Assembly (NCBI RefSeq): GCF_047496725.1
Contig: NC_132980.1
Coordinates: forward strand, 9,096,572 to 9,160,571
Source: Anoplolepis gracilipes
Taxonomy: Eukaryota; Arthropoda; Insecta; Hymenoptera; Formicidae
Direction: 5' to 3'
DNA: 64,000 bases
Positions within the stretch are counted from its first letter, which is position 1. Each line of letters starts with the position of its first letter. The position numbers and the translations under genes were made by a program. Positions 13,743 to 28,700 of the stretch are shown one piece after another. Below the pieces are notes generated by a model that did not search any database, was not told where the DNA came from, and saw only the letters and a program-made list of their open reading frames with translations.

Positions 13743-14259
13743 CATTTTATAACAGAGTTACCTTTTGCAACAACAATACAAAAAAATTCATTACTGAGTT
13801 ATTACAAAGTAAATTTAAAGAAAAATAACATGCCTTAAAAAACATGCATTTTATAACATTAATATTAATTTATTTTATAATATTAATTATTGACATATAT
13901 TAATTATTAATTATTGACATAGTAACGTTAAGAAATATGTTATTGCAGTAAGTAAAAGTATCACAGTGGCGTACTCTGGTGGTATTAATGGGTATTAAGT
14001 ATAAATTCAACGTAGTTTTCTATCTAGAGTAATAATGTGTTCGCAGACTTTAATTCGACCGCTCGATTGTTCCGTCAGAGAGCTCTCTGTCGAAAAAAAA
14101 ATATAAGTCCAGATAAATTAGTTACTCTAAATTTAATACCAGTTTATTTGTTAATTTTTTTTATTGTTTCCAAATTATATAAAAGAGAATATCAAATCAA
14201 GTTACAAAATTATTTATCTATAGCTGCTAGAGATTTTTACTAGAAACAACAGTACGATA

Positions 14260-14524
14260 GTGATAATTCGTGAAGAGGTATCGGATTGGTCGTAGAGACT
14301 GGCCGGAAAGTATGGCTGTCGATTGGCTGTCGTCCGCAGCGCTTTCTCATTCGATGAAAGATAAAATCGTACGATCGAAAACCTTCTTTTATTATATAAT
14401 ATTTTCACGGAATAACCGGCCGAAAAAGGAGAAAAATCTGATCTAAAATCGGTATCGCATTAAAAAGTATTCGGATCGCGCTCACGTGGGATCGATTTCC
14501 GGTGGATTTCTAGGAGCGTAGAAT
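14260..14524 (+). promoter_or_regulatory. Cyclophilin promoter region with two reverse CCAAT boxes
   Basis: ATTGG occurs at 14285-14289 (GATTGGTCG) and again at 14322-14326 (GATTGGCTG), 37 bp apart and about 200-240 nt upstream of the start codon. GC content rises here. No TATA box is obvious, as expected for a housekeeping gene. Confidence 0.4.
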
Positions 14525-16399
14525 ATGGCGTTGAGATCGATTTGCCGGCTGTCAATTGATTCGACCTTCAGGCAGTCGAGCCATTTCGGAGCCACCGCCC
14601 GCCCGAGACGACCGTCATTCGACACGCTCCTACGAAGCTTCGCCGCAGCAGCTAAGGACATGGCACTGCCACGCGTTTTCTTTGACATGACCGCGGACGA
14701 CAAGCCCGTGGGTCGCATCGTGATGGAGGTGAGCGAAAATAAGCGCGCGATCGCAGCGATAACGTCGTCCGACTTGACCGTGCTCCCTTTGCGATTCGGC
14801 CATGCCTGGCCATCTTGATTTTTCCGCCGTGCCGGTTCGCGCGATTTAACAAGGGTCTCGTCCTCGATCGTCGTCGCTCGACAAGGATTTCAACGAACGT
14901 GCAACGCGACCGGCATTTGTCATCGCGGCTACGCGAAATTACGGCGAGCCATGAGCAGTTGGCTGCGCGTTATTAGCGATGCGTCATGATTATGCGAACG
15001 TGCATGCTCGGCCGTTGCAAAATTTTCCATTCACTGGCAGGGGGAACCGGCAGGGTAACGCGTGCATCTGAAAATTGCTTTTGTATCATTTTTAACTACT
15101 CGCATATAACTCTTTAATAGTCGCGAAACGTACGAGGAAACGAATTATTTCATTTAAATGGAAGTTGCGTTGAAATTTAGGTGGAAAATTTGGCCGATTC
15201 ATCCATTCGGTTGTACAGATGAGGATGTAAAAAAATAAATCTCTTACACGCAGAAAGTTACTACATTTTTGATTATTTTAGCGATAAGATAAAGCGCGCT
15301 TATCTCTTATCTTTTATTAAAAATTATAATAAATCCACGAGCGTCTATATTTTATATAAATTCTTAAAAATAAATCGTATCGAGTGTATCGTATATCGAA
15401 GAAAAAAGTCTTGAATAAAAATATCATATATTGATTAGCAACTTTAGATAATTGACTAGCAACACTTTGCACTTTGTGTGAGATATGTAAATTTATTTAT
15501 TTTGTATTTTGCATAATGCAGAGGCATTAGGAGCACATGAACATACTGGTTTAAAGTTTTAAACACAGATGGCGTCAGCTAGAATATAGTGGATATAATA
15601 GCATTATTTTTTATGTATCTATGTTTTTTTATTCTTCCAAATAAAATTTCTCTATTTTTTTAATAATTAATACATATTTTTTAACGAATTTTAGGCAAAT
15701 TAAAATTTTTCCTTACTGTTTTATGAATATAACACTGTAATTTGAATGTATATTAATTAATTGCAAATTCTTTATTGTTAATATGCAAAGAATAAACAAA
15801 TAAGAAAATTTTAATTATACTTGTCATTAAATTTTTCAGCTGAGGAAAGATGTTGTCCCCAAGACGGCGGAGAACTTTCGTGCTCTTTGCACCGGAGAGA
15901 AGGGTTTTGGCTACAAGGGTAGCAGTTTCCATAGAGTGATTCCAAATTTCATGTGCCAGGGTGGTGATTTCACTAATCACAATGGTACTGGTGGTAAATC
16001 CATCTATGGTGCCAGATTTGAAGATGAAAATTTTAAGCTTACTCATACCGAGCCTGGCATACTTTCGATGGCGAATGCTGGACCCAGCACCAATGGCAGT
16101 CAGTTCTTTATTACCAGCGCCAGGACCAGTTGGCTCGATGGAAAACATGTTGTATTTGGAAAAGTTATCGAAGGAATGGATGTTGTTAGAAAGGTATGAT
16201 TTTGTTTCTCTAACCATATCGCATACTTTTGGTGAAAGTTTACATGTTCTTCTAAAGAGTGCTTTTTATTATAGGAAATTATAATAATTGAACAATTATT
16301 GCAAAATGAGTTATAATTTTGTTTCAGTTGGAGGCCATGGGTTCTCAGAGCGGCAAGACCTCCAAAAAGATCATAGTAGCGGACAGTGGAGAACTGTAG
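14525..16399 (+). CDS. Cyp1: Cyclophilin-type peptidyl-prolyl cis-trans isomerase with N-terminal presequence
   Basis: Exons 14525-14728, 15840-16193 and 16328-16399 join in phase 0 (donors GTGAGC and GTATGA, acceptors TTTTTCAG and GTTTCAG) to give 209 residues. Residues 46-209 form a 164-residue cyclophilin A-type domain, which catalyses proline cis-trans isomerisation. Active-site residues are all present: Arg100 (FHRVIP), Phe105, Gln108 (MCQGGDF), Trp166 and His171 (SWLDGKHVVFG), equal to Arg55, Phe60, Gln63, Trp121 and His126 of human cyclophilin A. Residues 1-45 are rich in Arg, Ser and Ala and resemble a mitochondrial targeting sequence. An internal Met46 (KDMALPRVFF) is exactly where cytosolic cyclophilins start, so one mRNA could yield mitochondrial and cytosolic forms. 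Drosophila Cyp1 has a similar extension. Two reverse CCAAT boxes lie upstream. Family assignment is near certain; targeting is inferred. Confidence 0.96.
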
Positions 16400-16583
16400 A
16401 TGAACTAGATTGTAATGAATGCATTTTTATTTAGCTGTTGCATACATATTTACTGTCTTTATTACCCTACTTTATCCATTCTCAATGATCACAATTTTCT
16501 CATCAGTGCTAATTTCTTTGATCGAGCACAGATTGAAAGCTTGTTCAATGTAGAAACAAACAAAATTGCCTGCATTTTTTTTT

Positions 16584-16665
<82 letters not shown>

Positions 16666-19600
16666 CTTATTTTTTCATTAAAAGATAGAAAATTGTTCGC
16701 TGACTTTTTTTAAATGAAGGATATATCAATTCTCTTTTCTATACTTTGTATAATTAATATAATGTGTGTTTTTTTTACAAAAAATCTGTTATGCAGTGAT
16801 TTTTATGAAATCCATATTCTTCCACGGATACACTCGCTTAATATCGCTGAGTGAATTAGCAAAAAGGCACACAAGCAATGAGCTCAAATGTTTCCATACC
16901 ATCTTATATTTTAGTGAGTGTTAAGAATACAAAGATCTTCAAGTAATAGACTAGATATTTCAGATTTTAAATCAATAATTGATGTATTGTTTCCAGTGTT
17001 TTAACCAATGCATTTTCTCTTTAGCGTTATACATTTTTGACTTTATACATATATAGTACATATGGATATCATCATTAGAATTCATGTTTTTTTATAAACC
17101 ATTCCTCTATCGAATTATAAACGGATAATCCTTGTTTATCGTAATGTAAGCAATGCCTGAGAAAACGATATCACTTTACTGTAATACAACACCAACAAAT
17201 TAAAACATGTAGTTGCAACAGTCTGAATAGTATGATTTCTTAAAAATAAAATTGTTTTCAGAAAGAAAAAACTGGATTACATAATTATTTGCATCATAAT
17301 CTTATAAAAGTTATCAGCTAAACTAAATCTGCATAAAATCTCTTTAACTCTCAATAACTATATTCCTGAAGAAAATATGAAATGCGCCATTTTTATCATT
17401 TAATTTTCTATATCCTACTGTTATTCTTATATATTACACTACAATACTTATTTATAAATTATTCAGGTTAAAAAATCAATTTGCAAATAACGTACACCTT
17501 TTACAACATTTATGATCAACGTATATTTCATTTTTTATATATTTATGTTTTACCAATCTGCGCGAACATTGATAGAACATGTAGTACCAATACTATTTAC
17601 AATTTTGTATTACATTAGGACACTTTTTCGATAATCTGATTAACATATGGATGTACTTGTCGAAAAAATACGTAGATAGATTTTATTTGTTTTTTTTTTT
17701 TTTTTTTTTTTGTCAATCTTTTAAATAGAGCGCCGATAAGAATTATAACAAGAATAATTTATCAACTGATATATAATTTTTTTTATTATTGTACTTCCTC
17801 TTTCGTATTCATATTCTATTTAAAATTGATGAAAATTTAATCGCAATGAATAAAGAGTTGCAATGTTTTTTCCCTTATTGGATTGAGTCATAAATAACTT
17901 TTTCCTGATACAGATAAAACGTATACTCACAAATATATAATCCTTACTTTTTGAATATATGTATCCTAATTGAAACTGAATGCCATCAATAATTTATTTA
18001 AGAAATTAGAGACTATAGAGTTTAATGTATTCACAAAAAGAAAACAAATTTGTTCCCAACATCTTTCATTTACGTCATTATTTAATCCACTAAAATAAAT
18101 GACACATTGTAACTCGTTCATTCATTTGCTTTCTTTGTACTACCGTCTTTGTTTCACTTATTTACGTTCTCTTTTCTTTATCAGATAAATTGTATGTAGT
18201 GTAAAAAAAATGAGAAATTTTTTTTCATGGCTTTATATATATATATCTTGTTGATTATCTCAATCGAAGAACTTTTAAATATTTTCATTCTACTCATACA
18301 TTATATATATCTGAAAAGCAAATTATAACGTTCTCATATAGATTAAGATAATCACATTATGCAATCAATTTCGTATATATTTCAAAACTCTCAACGACGA
18401 TTATTATATTTTTGAATTTTTTTTAAATATTGATTTATCAAAGAGACGTGTAGATAGGTGTGTAAGTAACACGTCTATATAAGTTACACACCGTTTTGTT
18501 TAAATGTACAACTGTAAATTTCCAATGTTAATTCGATTGCATCAGTTATTTCAAATTACAACACATAAAATTCACATTTATTATTAGGTTTTGAAGCTAT
18601 TCATTTAATACAAATTGAAGAAGCTCTTTTAACGGTGAGAGAAATTTCCCTTAATAAAGCAGCATAAAAGATACAGACCACATCTATTGTCAGTCTAATT
18701 ACATTCTAATCACACCGCGGGGTGAGGCAAGATCAATTAATATGTTTAAAAAAAATCAATACATGTAAAAAATACTAAACTTAAGCTATGGAAAATTGTA
18801 TTTAGTATACTATTTACTTATTTAGCTATTGTCACAGATGTCATTCAAAGAATAAAAATTAAAGAATCTTAATATAATTAAACACTAAAACATAATTACG
18901 TGGAAAAAATTTGAACATATATTTTATCTGCTCTAAGTTTTCTGAGAATGAGAAAATTCACGAAATTATCAAGAATATAAGTTATACAATTGAAAAGTTG
19001 TAAAAAAAATTAATTTGCGAGACATATCGCGATATTTATTAATCCTACACTTCATTTATGGCTTTGCCATATTAATTCATTTGCGTATTCGCAATTATAT
19101 ATATCCTATATTCTTGAAACATAAAATTTTCGAGGCTGCAACATGAATTTTTTTTTCTTTTTGCATTTGACGTACAACTCCACGTATATTATTGTTGCAT
19201 GTCATTATTAAACGCACGTGGCAATTTTTATACACATATAAGTATCGTGTACATATATCTTTCTACGTTAGCGGCGTTTCGTTCTACGATTGAAAATCGT
19301 GATAATATTGCAGATAATAAAAAAAAAAAAAAATAAAAAAACAGATAATTCGATTAGTAAAACAGAGAGAAATATATGACAGATAAAGTGCCAACTTACG
19401 GCCATTATGCCGTAAGTCTGCATAACTTATCGGACCAGCCGCCACTCTCTCTCTCTCTCTCTATATGTTTGCCTCACTTTAAGAATATATTACATACATT
19501 GTATATATTGTATATTATAATTAAAACGTGGCTCTTTTTTTTCTCTTTCTCTCCCTTTGACCCGCAAAGGATAGATTAACGTTTATGATTATTCATATTA

Positions 19601-20618
19601 TATTAATATACATATGAAATGCACTTATATAGCACAGAATATATTTTCGATACGTCATAATCTTACTCTTAGGACGTCAATGTAATGTTATTTGATCACG
19701 GTAACTTAAAACGATACATGGTTAAAAATAATTGTTTTATATGAAAATAGTTCTATAAACAATCTCTCTTTGATTCGCACTCTATCAATAGAAATTATAG
19801 AGTGTTGTGCGCGTGTGTATTTAGGATAGACAAGACAGATTTAGCGTAACGTTATCTATTATTTCCTGTCTCGCGGCGATTATAAATGTAATCATTTGAG
19901 AAATGGATAAAAATGTAACTAGAATATACAAACACAGGATAAAATAATCCGTACGTATTACATCACAAAAATTAATAGCAAAGGCCTTTAGGCTTTGATT
20001 ATTGTATTTAACGGTACAATATATCTCCGCAAAAATTAAAATTATTATACGGTACCTATTACTGAATATTAACTTTCAAATAAAATTATAGACGTACAGA
20101 AACCTCACGTCAAAAGATCGAAAATACTCCTTACGGATCTTGATACTATCTTTTAAAAGTTCACTGATTTTAAGTTTTAAAGAGTTTTGATAAGAAAGAG
20201 TTTTTAAAGCTGCTTTATAAAGAATACACGTGCGAGGGTGTTAACTTTTCTTGTGAGAAAATGCGTAAGAAAGAAAAAGAAAAAAAAAACGGATGGAAAC
20301 AATTCTCACATCCTCGACGAAATATGTTTTCTTTCGCGATTTCTCTCTATCTCTCTCTCCCCATTTCTCTTCACACTCGATTTTTCTTTTTCCCGAACCC
20401 TTCTCAACTCAAGGAGGCAAACAGGAGAGGACCCATTCCAACAAATTTCTTCGTATTTACACGAGGAGTTAGTTCAGATAATAAAACTCATTCGGCGAAA
20501 AAGGAAAGAAGATAAATAATGGCAGTGCAACGAATATCTCGTGCTGTCAATCGGGCATATCCTGAGGCAACGAAATGAAACAAATGGCGTAATTGCGAAG
20601 AAACGATCCGATGGTGCA
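16400..20618. other. Cyclophilin 3' UTR and intergenic spacer
   Basis: AT-rich. The first AATAAA after the cyclophilin stop is near 17245, so the transcript may be about 850 nt longer than the coding part. A T24 run lies near 17689 and an A run near 19320. The right part (19.3-20.6 kb) may hold the 3' UTR of the minus-strand Ser/Arg-rich gene. No coding sequence was recognised. Confidence 0.4.
16575..16663. repeat. Poly(T) tract plus (TA)n in the cyclophilin 3' region
   Basis: A T run with one interruption (16575-16627) followed by (AT)n to about 16663, about 180 nt after the cyclophilin stop codon and probably within its 3' UTR. Confidence 0.95.
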
Positions 20619-23600
20619 CTACTTGACAAAGAGGTCCTTAAGAGTGGAACAAATCGAATCGCAGTCCGCTTGCTCCTGCTCCTTGTTCCCGCTCGAGAAC
20701 CAACTGGTGACCTTGCCGGCGCGCGACTTGTTCGGTGACACAGATGGTTTTCCAGATGAGCTGCCCGACATTTCCGCATCGTTTCCCCTGTGGGTCGAGG
20801 TAAGAATCTTCTCGATGGCACTGCCGAGAACCTGTCGATAAGATAACAAAAAGTTACGCCATCGCGTCGCGCGAGAGAACTTTGGTGTCTTTAACATGAT
20901 ATATTTTTTCCTTGCGAGATGCAAATATATACATAAATGCTAGACGAAAATAGAATTTTATTTCAAACTAATAACTTTAACTATAACTTCTCTCTAAATG
21001 TTTATAAATGCCTCGATAAAGAAAAATACAATGTTGACTATATGATTAATATATTTTTAACGCTAGCCCCCTTCCCCCCTTCCATTTTAAATAAATGGAA
21101 CGTGATTACGTTTCGTTTACCTGAGCGTCCACTTTGGTACCGCTACTATCATCCCAGAGAACCTTGTGCCTGATGTCTATATTCTTCGCCAACGTATCCT
21201 TGACGCTTTTAACTATCTTCGACTTATCGAGCTTGAACGTCGTCGCGCTCTCTTCATTCAGATCTCGATTCTTTTTCGACATAGGCTGATGACGCTTGGT
21301 GAACCAGTTGCTCGGCGCGACGAGCGAGCCAACGGCGCCCTTGCTGCTGCTGGGTGTTTTGCTCTTGGTACCGCGTAGGATGGACACGTCGAAGCTGTTG
21401 GATCGTGAGTTCTTAAGCCGACTACGCCTCTGCTCTGCCGTTTTCGTAGACCAGCTCGATTTTTGTTCGTCCTTCGCGTCCGACGTACCGCACGTGTTTA
21501 TCTCTGACGCGGACGACGTCAGGGAGCTCAGGATGGATATTAGGTCCGTGTTGGAGCATGTGATGCCCACTGTTGGTACATCGAGTTCACAAATCGGCCT
21601 TGTCATCTCAGACGCGCGTCTACGTAACGCCGACGTCGACGCCGCGACTGATGCCGAGAAATCGGAGAATCGGCGTTTCTGATGCTGTATATATTTCTGC
21701 GTGGTAGAGCTATCGTTGCCCTCCAGAGGCTGAATCTCGCACACGCGCTCGCGAGATGATGTCTTGTACATTTTTAAACGAACCTAACACAAACGTACGA
21801 GCATTAAAACGTTTCCCGTTTAAGTAAAACATTAGAGAGCGAACAAGACGTGTATATACAATCAAATATATGTTTTCAGTGGCTTGCTTTTCAAGTACAG
21901 AAAATTTAAACACATAAATAATTTAACTATAATTTTAATAACGCTACATATTTTTAAATTATTTTTGTCGAAAAGTCTTTAATTCAAAAATTTAGTTATA
22001 CATGTTATTTTATTGTATTTTATCTTGCAGTTTTTTATTCTTGAACTTTTTAATATTATTTTCACTAATTGTAAAATACAAGGACTCTTGAACTTTTAAA
22101 TCTAAACTCTCTTATATCTATAAAGAAGGTTTTAAAGTTGAAATTGGATCTGTAATAGGGCATGTGATTCAATATATGTTCAATTTTAGAGGGAAAAAAT
22201 AAGAGTGAACAATGTAATAAATCTTCAACCGATCGTCCAAAAAATCTAATAGTGATTAACACGAAGCTTGGTCTTGTCCCTCATTCCCGCTAAATCAGCG
22301 GGATTTATGTATCGTTTGATATATATATATATATATATATATATATTCGCGTCTCTTATTTTAACTTTTATATGAGAAGAATGTCTTTTATTTTAATAGT
22401 TTTTTTACTTTATCTATATAATTTACTCATAACGTTTATACATTTGTAAGTATTACTTTTTTGGCCTTGATCTCAGCGATGTCGTCCATAATGTCGAGCT
22501 GCAGATTGTGAGTACTTCCACTATTACTTGGCGGACCAGATATCCCGGTGGACGAGTCCCGCCGGCCCTGCAATATCCTGGTGGCACCTCCCATGGGAAA
22601 TGCGGCGATAGATTCTCGACGATTGCGACCAAAGAGGGTAGTAGGTACCTTGGAGATTGTGACGACAGAGTGTCGTCGACCGCCCGATTGCGGTGCCGGA
22701 GTCTGCGAGAGCGTCGCCAGGAAGGCAGCCTCCCTCGCTGAAGGACCGGACCCTTCTCCACCGCGTTCGCTCAATCGTCGCACCTATTCATGCGTATAAT
22801 TTATGGACAGTGTAACTTTAACTGCGACATTCAACGCGCGTTTATACCTTATCACTACGAAAGAGGAATGAGTTGATCGAACAGAAACCTCAATCTCAAC
22901 AAAAAATTCGCTAAAAATATTTCAACCATAACATATCGGGTTTATGATGCATTCTTAAACGTGATTATTTTTAAACCTTGAACCTTTTGAGCCGCAGCTT
23001 TTTTTTAAACCCGACTATATACGTATTAAAATAACAATCATTTATTAATATTAATTAATATTATCAGTTTTAAATTAAAATATATACAAAATTATAATTA
23101 TAAAATCCAACAAACAACATAATATTATACGACTCCTGATAGCTTTTGTATATATTTTCCAATGTTATTTGAAAACCAAGAAGATAACAATGATTACTTT
23201 ACCGTGATTATTCTGAGCTGCAGATAAGTTTATTCTCGCGTACGTGTTAGAGCATCATAAGTACTACCATGTTTACTTATCGATATCGCTTTAACCGCAA
23301 AAGACTTCCTGTGCACGCGCATACATATATACCTGGGATGCGGTTATCCCGGATGTACATTGCGGAGTCGGTAACGAATGCTTCCTGGCGTCCCTCCACG
23401 GCGAGAGCAGATAGGGATTCAAGGATGGAGAATCCGGATCGACGCATCGCGGCGGTGATTCCGTGCGACAGCGCTCCGCTTCCTCCTCGCCGAGCGTGCT
23501 TTCCTCGACGACGATCAGCGGTTCGGCTCCGCCACTTCCGCTGCTCGTAGTCGGACAAAACGACTGTCTTCTCATGCTGATATTCTGTAAATATTATTTG

Positions 23601-25678
23601 TCTCCCGAATTTTCTTTCCTTTTATCTCTCGTCGCTTATAATTAGATCACCTCTTCGCACAACAATTAAATGTTCTATAGAATTCTTTTTTATGTTTATA
23701 TTAAAAAAAAAAATTTCTTAAAACTTTAAAACATTTTTCTGATTTTTTTATGTAGATATTTTAGAAAATTAAATCTTTTAGTCCTCTGACACTAAAATAA
23801 CCCTCCTTAAAAGTTAAAAATAAAATGACATGGAAATTTTTCTTTCTTTTATTATAAATATTTTCTTTTTTCGATTAGATATCTTATATATTTATTGGTA
23901 TTTATTATATCTATATGTCAAGTGAAATTAATGGAGACTCAGCAGATTTTCGCTGCACACATTTAAAATTCCAAACAGATCCAGCACACAGAGATTTCTA
24001 GGGTGTACGATATCGAGATTCGAGAGATTCCCAGAAGGACTTTTTATTTTTCATGGCGACGGAAAGGCATCTGGTAGATGTATGTCTCTGGTGTGAAAAA
24101 TATGGATAAAGCATTGCACGTAATATATCGTCTTATATGGATCGTGTAATTCAGGACACGTGCAAGCATTTCGATTTGATATGAAGAAACAACCCCTCGT
24201 AAGTACTATAGTGCGTTCACGGCAGGGGGAGGGGTGTAATTTCAGCGTTAAATTTCCATAAATATATTTGCGTAGGATATAATAGCCCACAGAGTTCCAA
24301 CGACCTCGAGTTTGATCGAAGAAAAAAAAAAGAAAAAATATCGCGCCCGTTGTCGAGAATGACATATACTACACGTCACATTGCGTCGCTACGCAAATAT
24401 TAGCGTTTGCAGAAGTCATATTTTCGTTCAATATCTGGGTCAGCTGTTATGATCTAATGAAATTTGCGATCACTCGCGATTATATGATGCAGCACGCGTG
24501 TTGCAATTATTTTTCGCCATTGACTGTTTATTCACAATTTAACCAACCGTGATATCTTTCACAAACGAGTTACTAATACTTTACAGAGATTTTTGCAATG
24601 TGCAAATAGATCGCGTTATTAGCGCGCAAAAAAATAAAGTAATGAAACATATTAAATATCAAAAACAATCACAATGTAAAAAGCATTATTATTCCGATTA
24701 ACTTTTCAATTTCGTTCTGATAAATTTTAATCCTTTATGGTCGCAACACATACATACAATATCCGAATTATTTAATAACGGTAGATTACTACTTTTTATC
24801 GCAAAAGATTAAACCTGTGCTACGTATAATAGTCGAAAATATTGAAAAAGAAAATCTCTTATTCATAATTTTTAAAAATATGTATTCTGAAATATAAAGT
24901 TTTTTTTATATATAAAAGAATATATATATATATATATATAAATTTAATATTTGATATTTCCTTCAATATCGGGACGAAAGATACAAAAAATAAGTCAAAA
25001 TATAAGATGTTTCGCGCAATATCTTTTACTTTCGAATATAAAAATGTTTTCAATGAATACCTGTCAATTCTTTTTAATTCACTTATTTCTCGCAAGCTAC
25101 AGTCACGTCGATATTTTCGAACAGAAAAGCCGCAGTCGATAGAGCTTTATCGCCTCTCCCTTTCTCTCGCAGTCGTCCCGGTAACGGTGATAATACCGGA
25201 AATTAATATTCGAATACGTAGGTCAGTCGGCTGGCTGGAAATAGCGAAGCGCGAAGCCACAAGAATTCCGGTGGCGGAACACTAAGAGGAAAATTGCTGC
25301 GTTAGACGACAGAGGATGTTCTCGGTGGCAGCAATGAGATATATAAAGGGTTCGCGTTCCACATCCTTGAGAGAATATCGTTGTTTGAGACGCATTCGAG
25401 TGCACACGAAAACTTGTTCTGCAATCATGAAACTGCTCGCTATTTTCGCCATCTTTGCTGTACTGGCTTACGTTTCGGCAAATACACTACCGGTTGTTTA
25501 TGACGGACCTACCTACGAACTGAGTAAGAACATTTTATCGAAAAAAAAAACGACGGAAAATTTTTCTCGTATAGTTCAAACGAAAATTCTGATAATTGAT
25601 AATTGGACAATTTCATTAATTATATAATTTTAATTCAAGATATTTTTGTCGAATATTTTTTTGCGAAGACTGGAAGTC

Positions 25679-25735
<57 letters not shown>

Positions 25736-28700
25736 CAGATATTTTGTTAATTTATTAAAAAATATTAAATGCTAATTATGAAAAAGTTATAATATGTAAA
25801 TATTGATATTTGTTAAATATTATAGCCTTATTTTTCGACTAGAATAATACGGCTTTGCAATATAATACAGAGAAACTTTTCAACTTTGATTAATATTACA
25901 TATCCAGAATGCGCTACCTTTTATCTCACTCCATATAATATTCCGTATAATACTCTGTATATAATTGTATTACATACACACTCATTGTCAGTCTCTCTAT
26001 CTCTCTCTCCCTCTCTCGTCTCTCCTTTCTCTGATGTACCCTTTTAGTACACATTGATAATACATATGTCGATATCCTTTCATATCGAGTGCGACGCGAC
26101 CTATTCTTCTGATGAATCATTAGATTACGAGTTATCGTTTCCAAATGTTGAATTAGAACTAGTATTTATTTTATTCTCTACAATATTATTCAAATATTAA
26201 AATCAATCTTACGTAATCAAAGCCTCAAATAAAAATAAAAATCTTATTAAAAACCTCGAAAGTTAATTCATAAAATAAAATAAGTCCTCTCAAATTTCTC
26301 AGTCCTTTCAAATTTCTCTTCCTTTACTTTAAACGAAAAAGGGAACGCAAAAGGAAAAACTAATTCGGTTTTCACGAGAGAATGTGCATCCCTGCTACAA
26401 AATTCTCTTTCGTCCGTCTCGTAAATACGATTCCGTGTCGCAACATATATGGCATCGAATATATATTCTACGTTCGTGTAAAAATTCAATGTACTCTGTG
26501 AAACACGGAATTTTCTTTTTATCGTTACACGAGGAAAGATAATGGAAAAATCGCTCGAATTGTTTCAGCTGCCATCGACGATCCGGGGTACGACGAGGAG
26601 ACATCGAATCTATCACCTATCCGACAGCGGCGTGTAACCTGCGACCTTTTCTCCTGGCAGTCCAAGTGGTTCACTTTCAACCACAGTGCGTGCGCGGCCA
26701 AGTGTCTGGTGCAGCGTCGCCGGGGTGGCCGCTGTCGCGACGGCATCTGCATCTGCAAGAATTAGACGTCGTGTTCCGCTTTGAAAAAAAAAAAATGGAC
26801 CTGTATCTCCCGGCCAACGCACGTCCCACGGATCTTGCACATCGTCGTTTGCTGTCCCACGCTATCGACTACGTTGGTGAATGTTACCGCATCGTAATCC
26901 AAATTAATATTTATGACGAGGATCACGACGGGACATCGCATCGGCTTAATCGCCGCACGGTAACCGATCGATTGTAACGCGCAAAATCTCGTCGAAAATT
27001 GATAACGCCACTATCAATGAAAATTGTCGCGATCATTCTCATCTCGTTGTGTTAGGTACCGTATAATTTAATAATAAAAGTAACGATTCTTATCAACGAC
27101 GGGCATTAATTTCACGATGGGCGAGAAATTAAAATAAAAATTTTAAAAATTGTTGGCGTTATTAATAATCGTAATGAGCACTTATATAAAATGTATACTT
27201 TTCAACAATGTCAATTGTTTCATTGCAACAAACACATACGTACAATGTTGACTGAATCAAACGTTTTGTAAAAAAAATATCTACATATATTTATATACAC
27301 ATATGTGTGGATATAAATATATGTATATATTTATATCTCAAATATCTATAATATTTATGCGCGTATGTATTTTCTAATTGTAAGTAAAAAAATCGATTAG
27401 GTATTGAAGAATAATCATATCGATATTTGTGAGATAGTTTTCAACCGCGCATTTACTTATACCATTAAATATGTATAATACAAGTGTGTTTATGTGATAT
27501 TTAAATAAGAAATCGTTCTACAAACCTGCTCCACAAGCTAATTAGCGATATCTGCTATAATCATCTAATCTGCTATTTTATAATAAAAGAAACACCATCT
27601 AGCTAGATTAATTTCTCAATCGCAATAATTATGTAAATTTCCAATCTTATGACTATATTCGTAAAAAAACAAATTTGACCAAAAACAAAAACATAATCTT
27701 TTTAAGTTCGACGCAGATTATGCAAAATATGTTTTACACAAATTCACCCATTATGTATTTGCGATTTTACTGTATAATTCATTAAATCAAAATTGATTTT
27801 AATGATATACAATACAATATAGAAATAAGTGATGATGGAATAGCAATTAATCGAACAAAACGTAACATACCGTGCCGGTAATTGATAATTGACCTCTGTC
27901 CTGGCGCATTCAAAATCTATTTCTGTATGTGAAAGCAACATGTGGGTCCGAGCCAATAGTTCCACATTGATAAATCCAATCACTAACGTAATATCTTTCG
28001 GTTCACCATGTATATTGATTCGTGCATCGCGAGCGTGCACGAAACACATATCACCGCTGAACAATAAGCTGTTCAACCTGTTCCAGGAGACGACATTTTA
28101 ATCGAATTTAAAATACACACTTAAACAATCGTACGTAAATCGATTTCCGAGATTAATTCGATGTTAGGCATTCAAGATTTAAATCTGTGACACTTTGACT
28201 GATACAGAACTCTGTACATCTCTTATCGCGGAGCATCCCCTTTAAATACTCGAGCAAAATCAATGTTCTCCGATATAATATTTCTGTGATTTCGATCCCA
28301 GGAAAAAAATTATCTATGCAGTTGCAATGATCCTGTCATTATTCTTAATTTATCAGATTTAATTATAATTTCTTCAACGCGCCCTTTAGACCCTAGCGTT
28401 TCCTTGGGATCATACTACGCATTCAAAACACATATTATTTCTGATCACGTACGTAAAATTCTCCTCTCGAAATACTAGTCTCGACCTTTAACTTCTCTCT
28501 ACTCGTATGATGAGAGTCATTTATGATGGAAATTGTAGAAGGGCACTCTACTTGGTATCAAAATGCACTCTCGCAGAAAGATATTAGTGGGATCCAACGG
28601 ATTAAGATAAGATCGGATTAAACGGAGGTGTCCTCAACGGGAGAATAGGAGTTTCTACGATCCTTCTCTGTTTACGACAGTCGACAAATATATTAGCGGC

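Noticed and set aside
15753..16217. 154-residue frame antisense to cyclophilin
   Set aside because: Shadow of cyclophilin exon 2; its codon pattern follows the sense gene.
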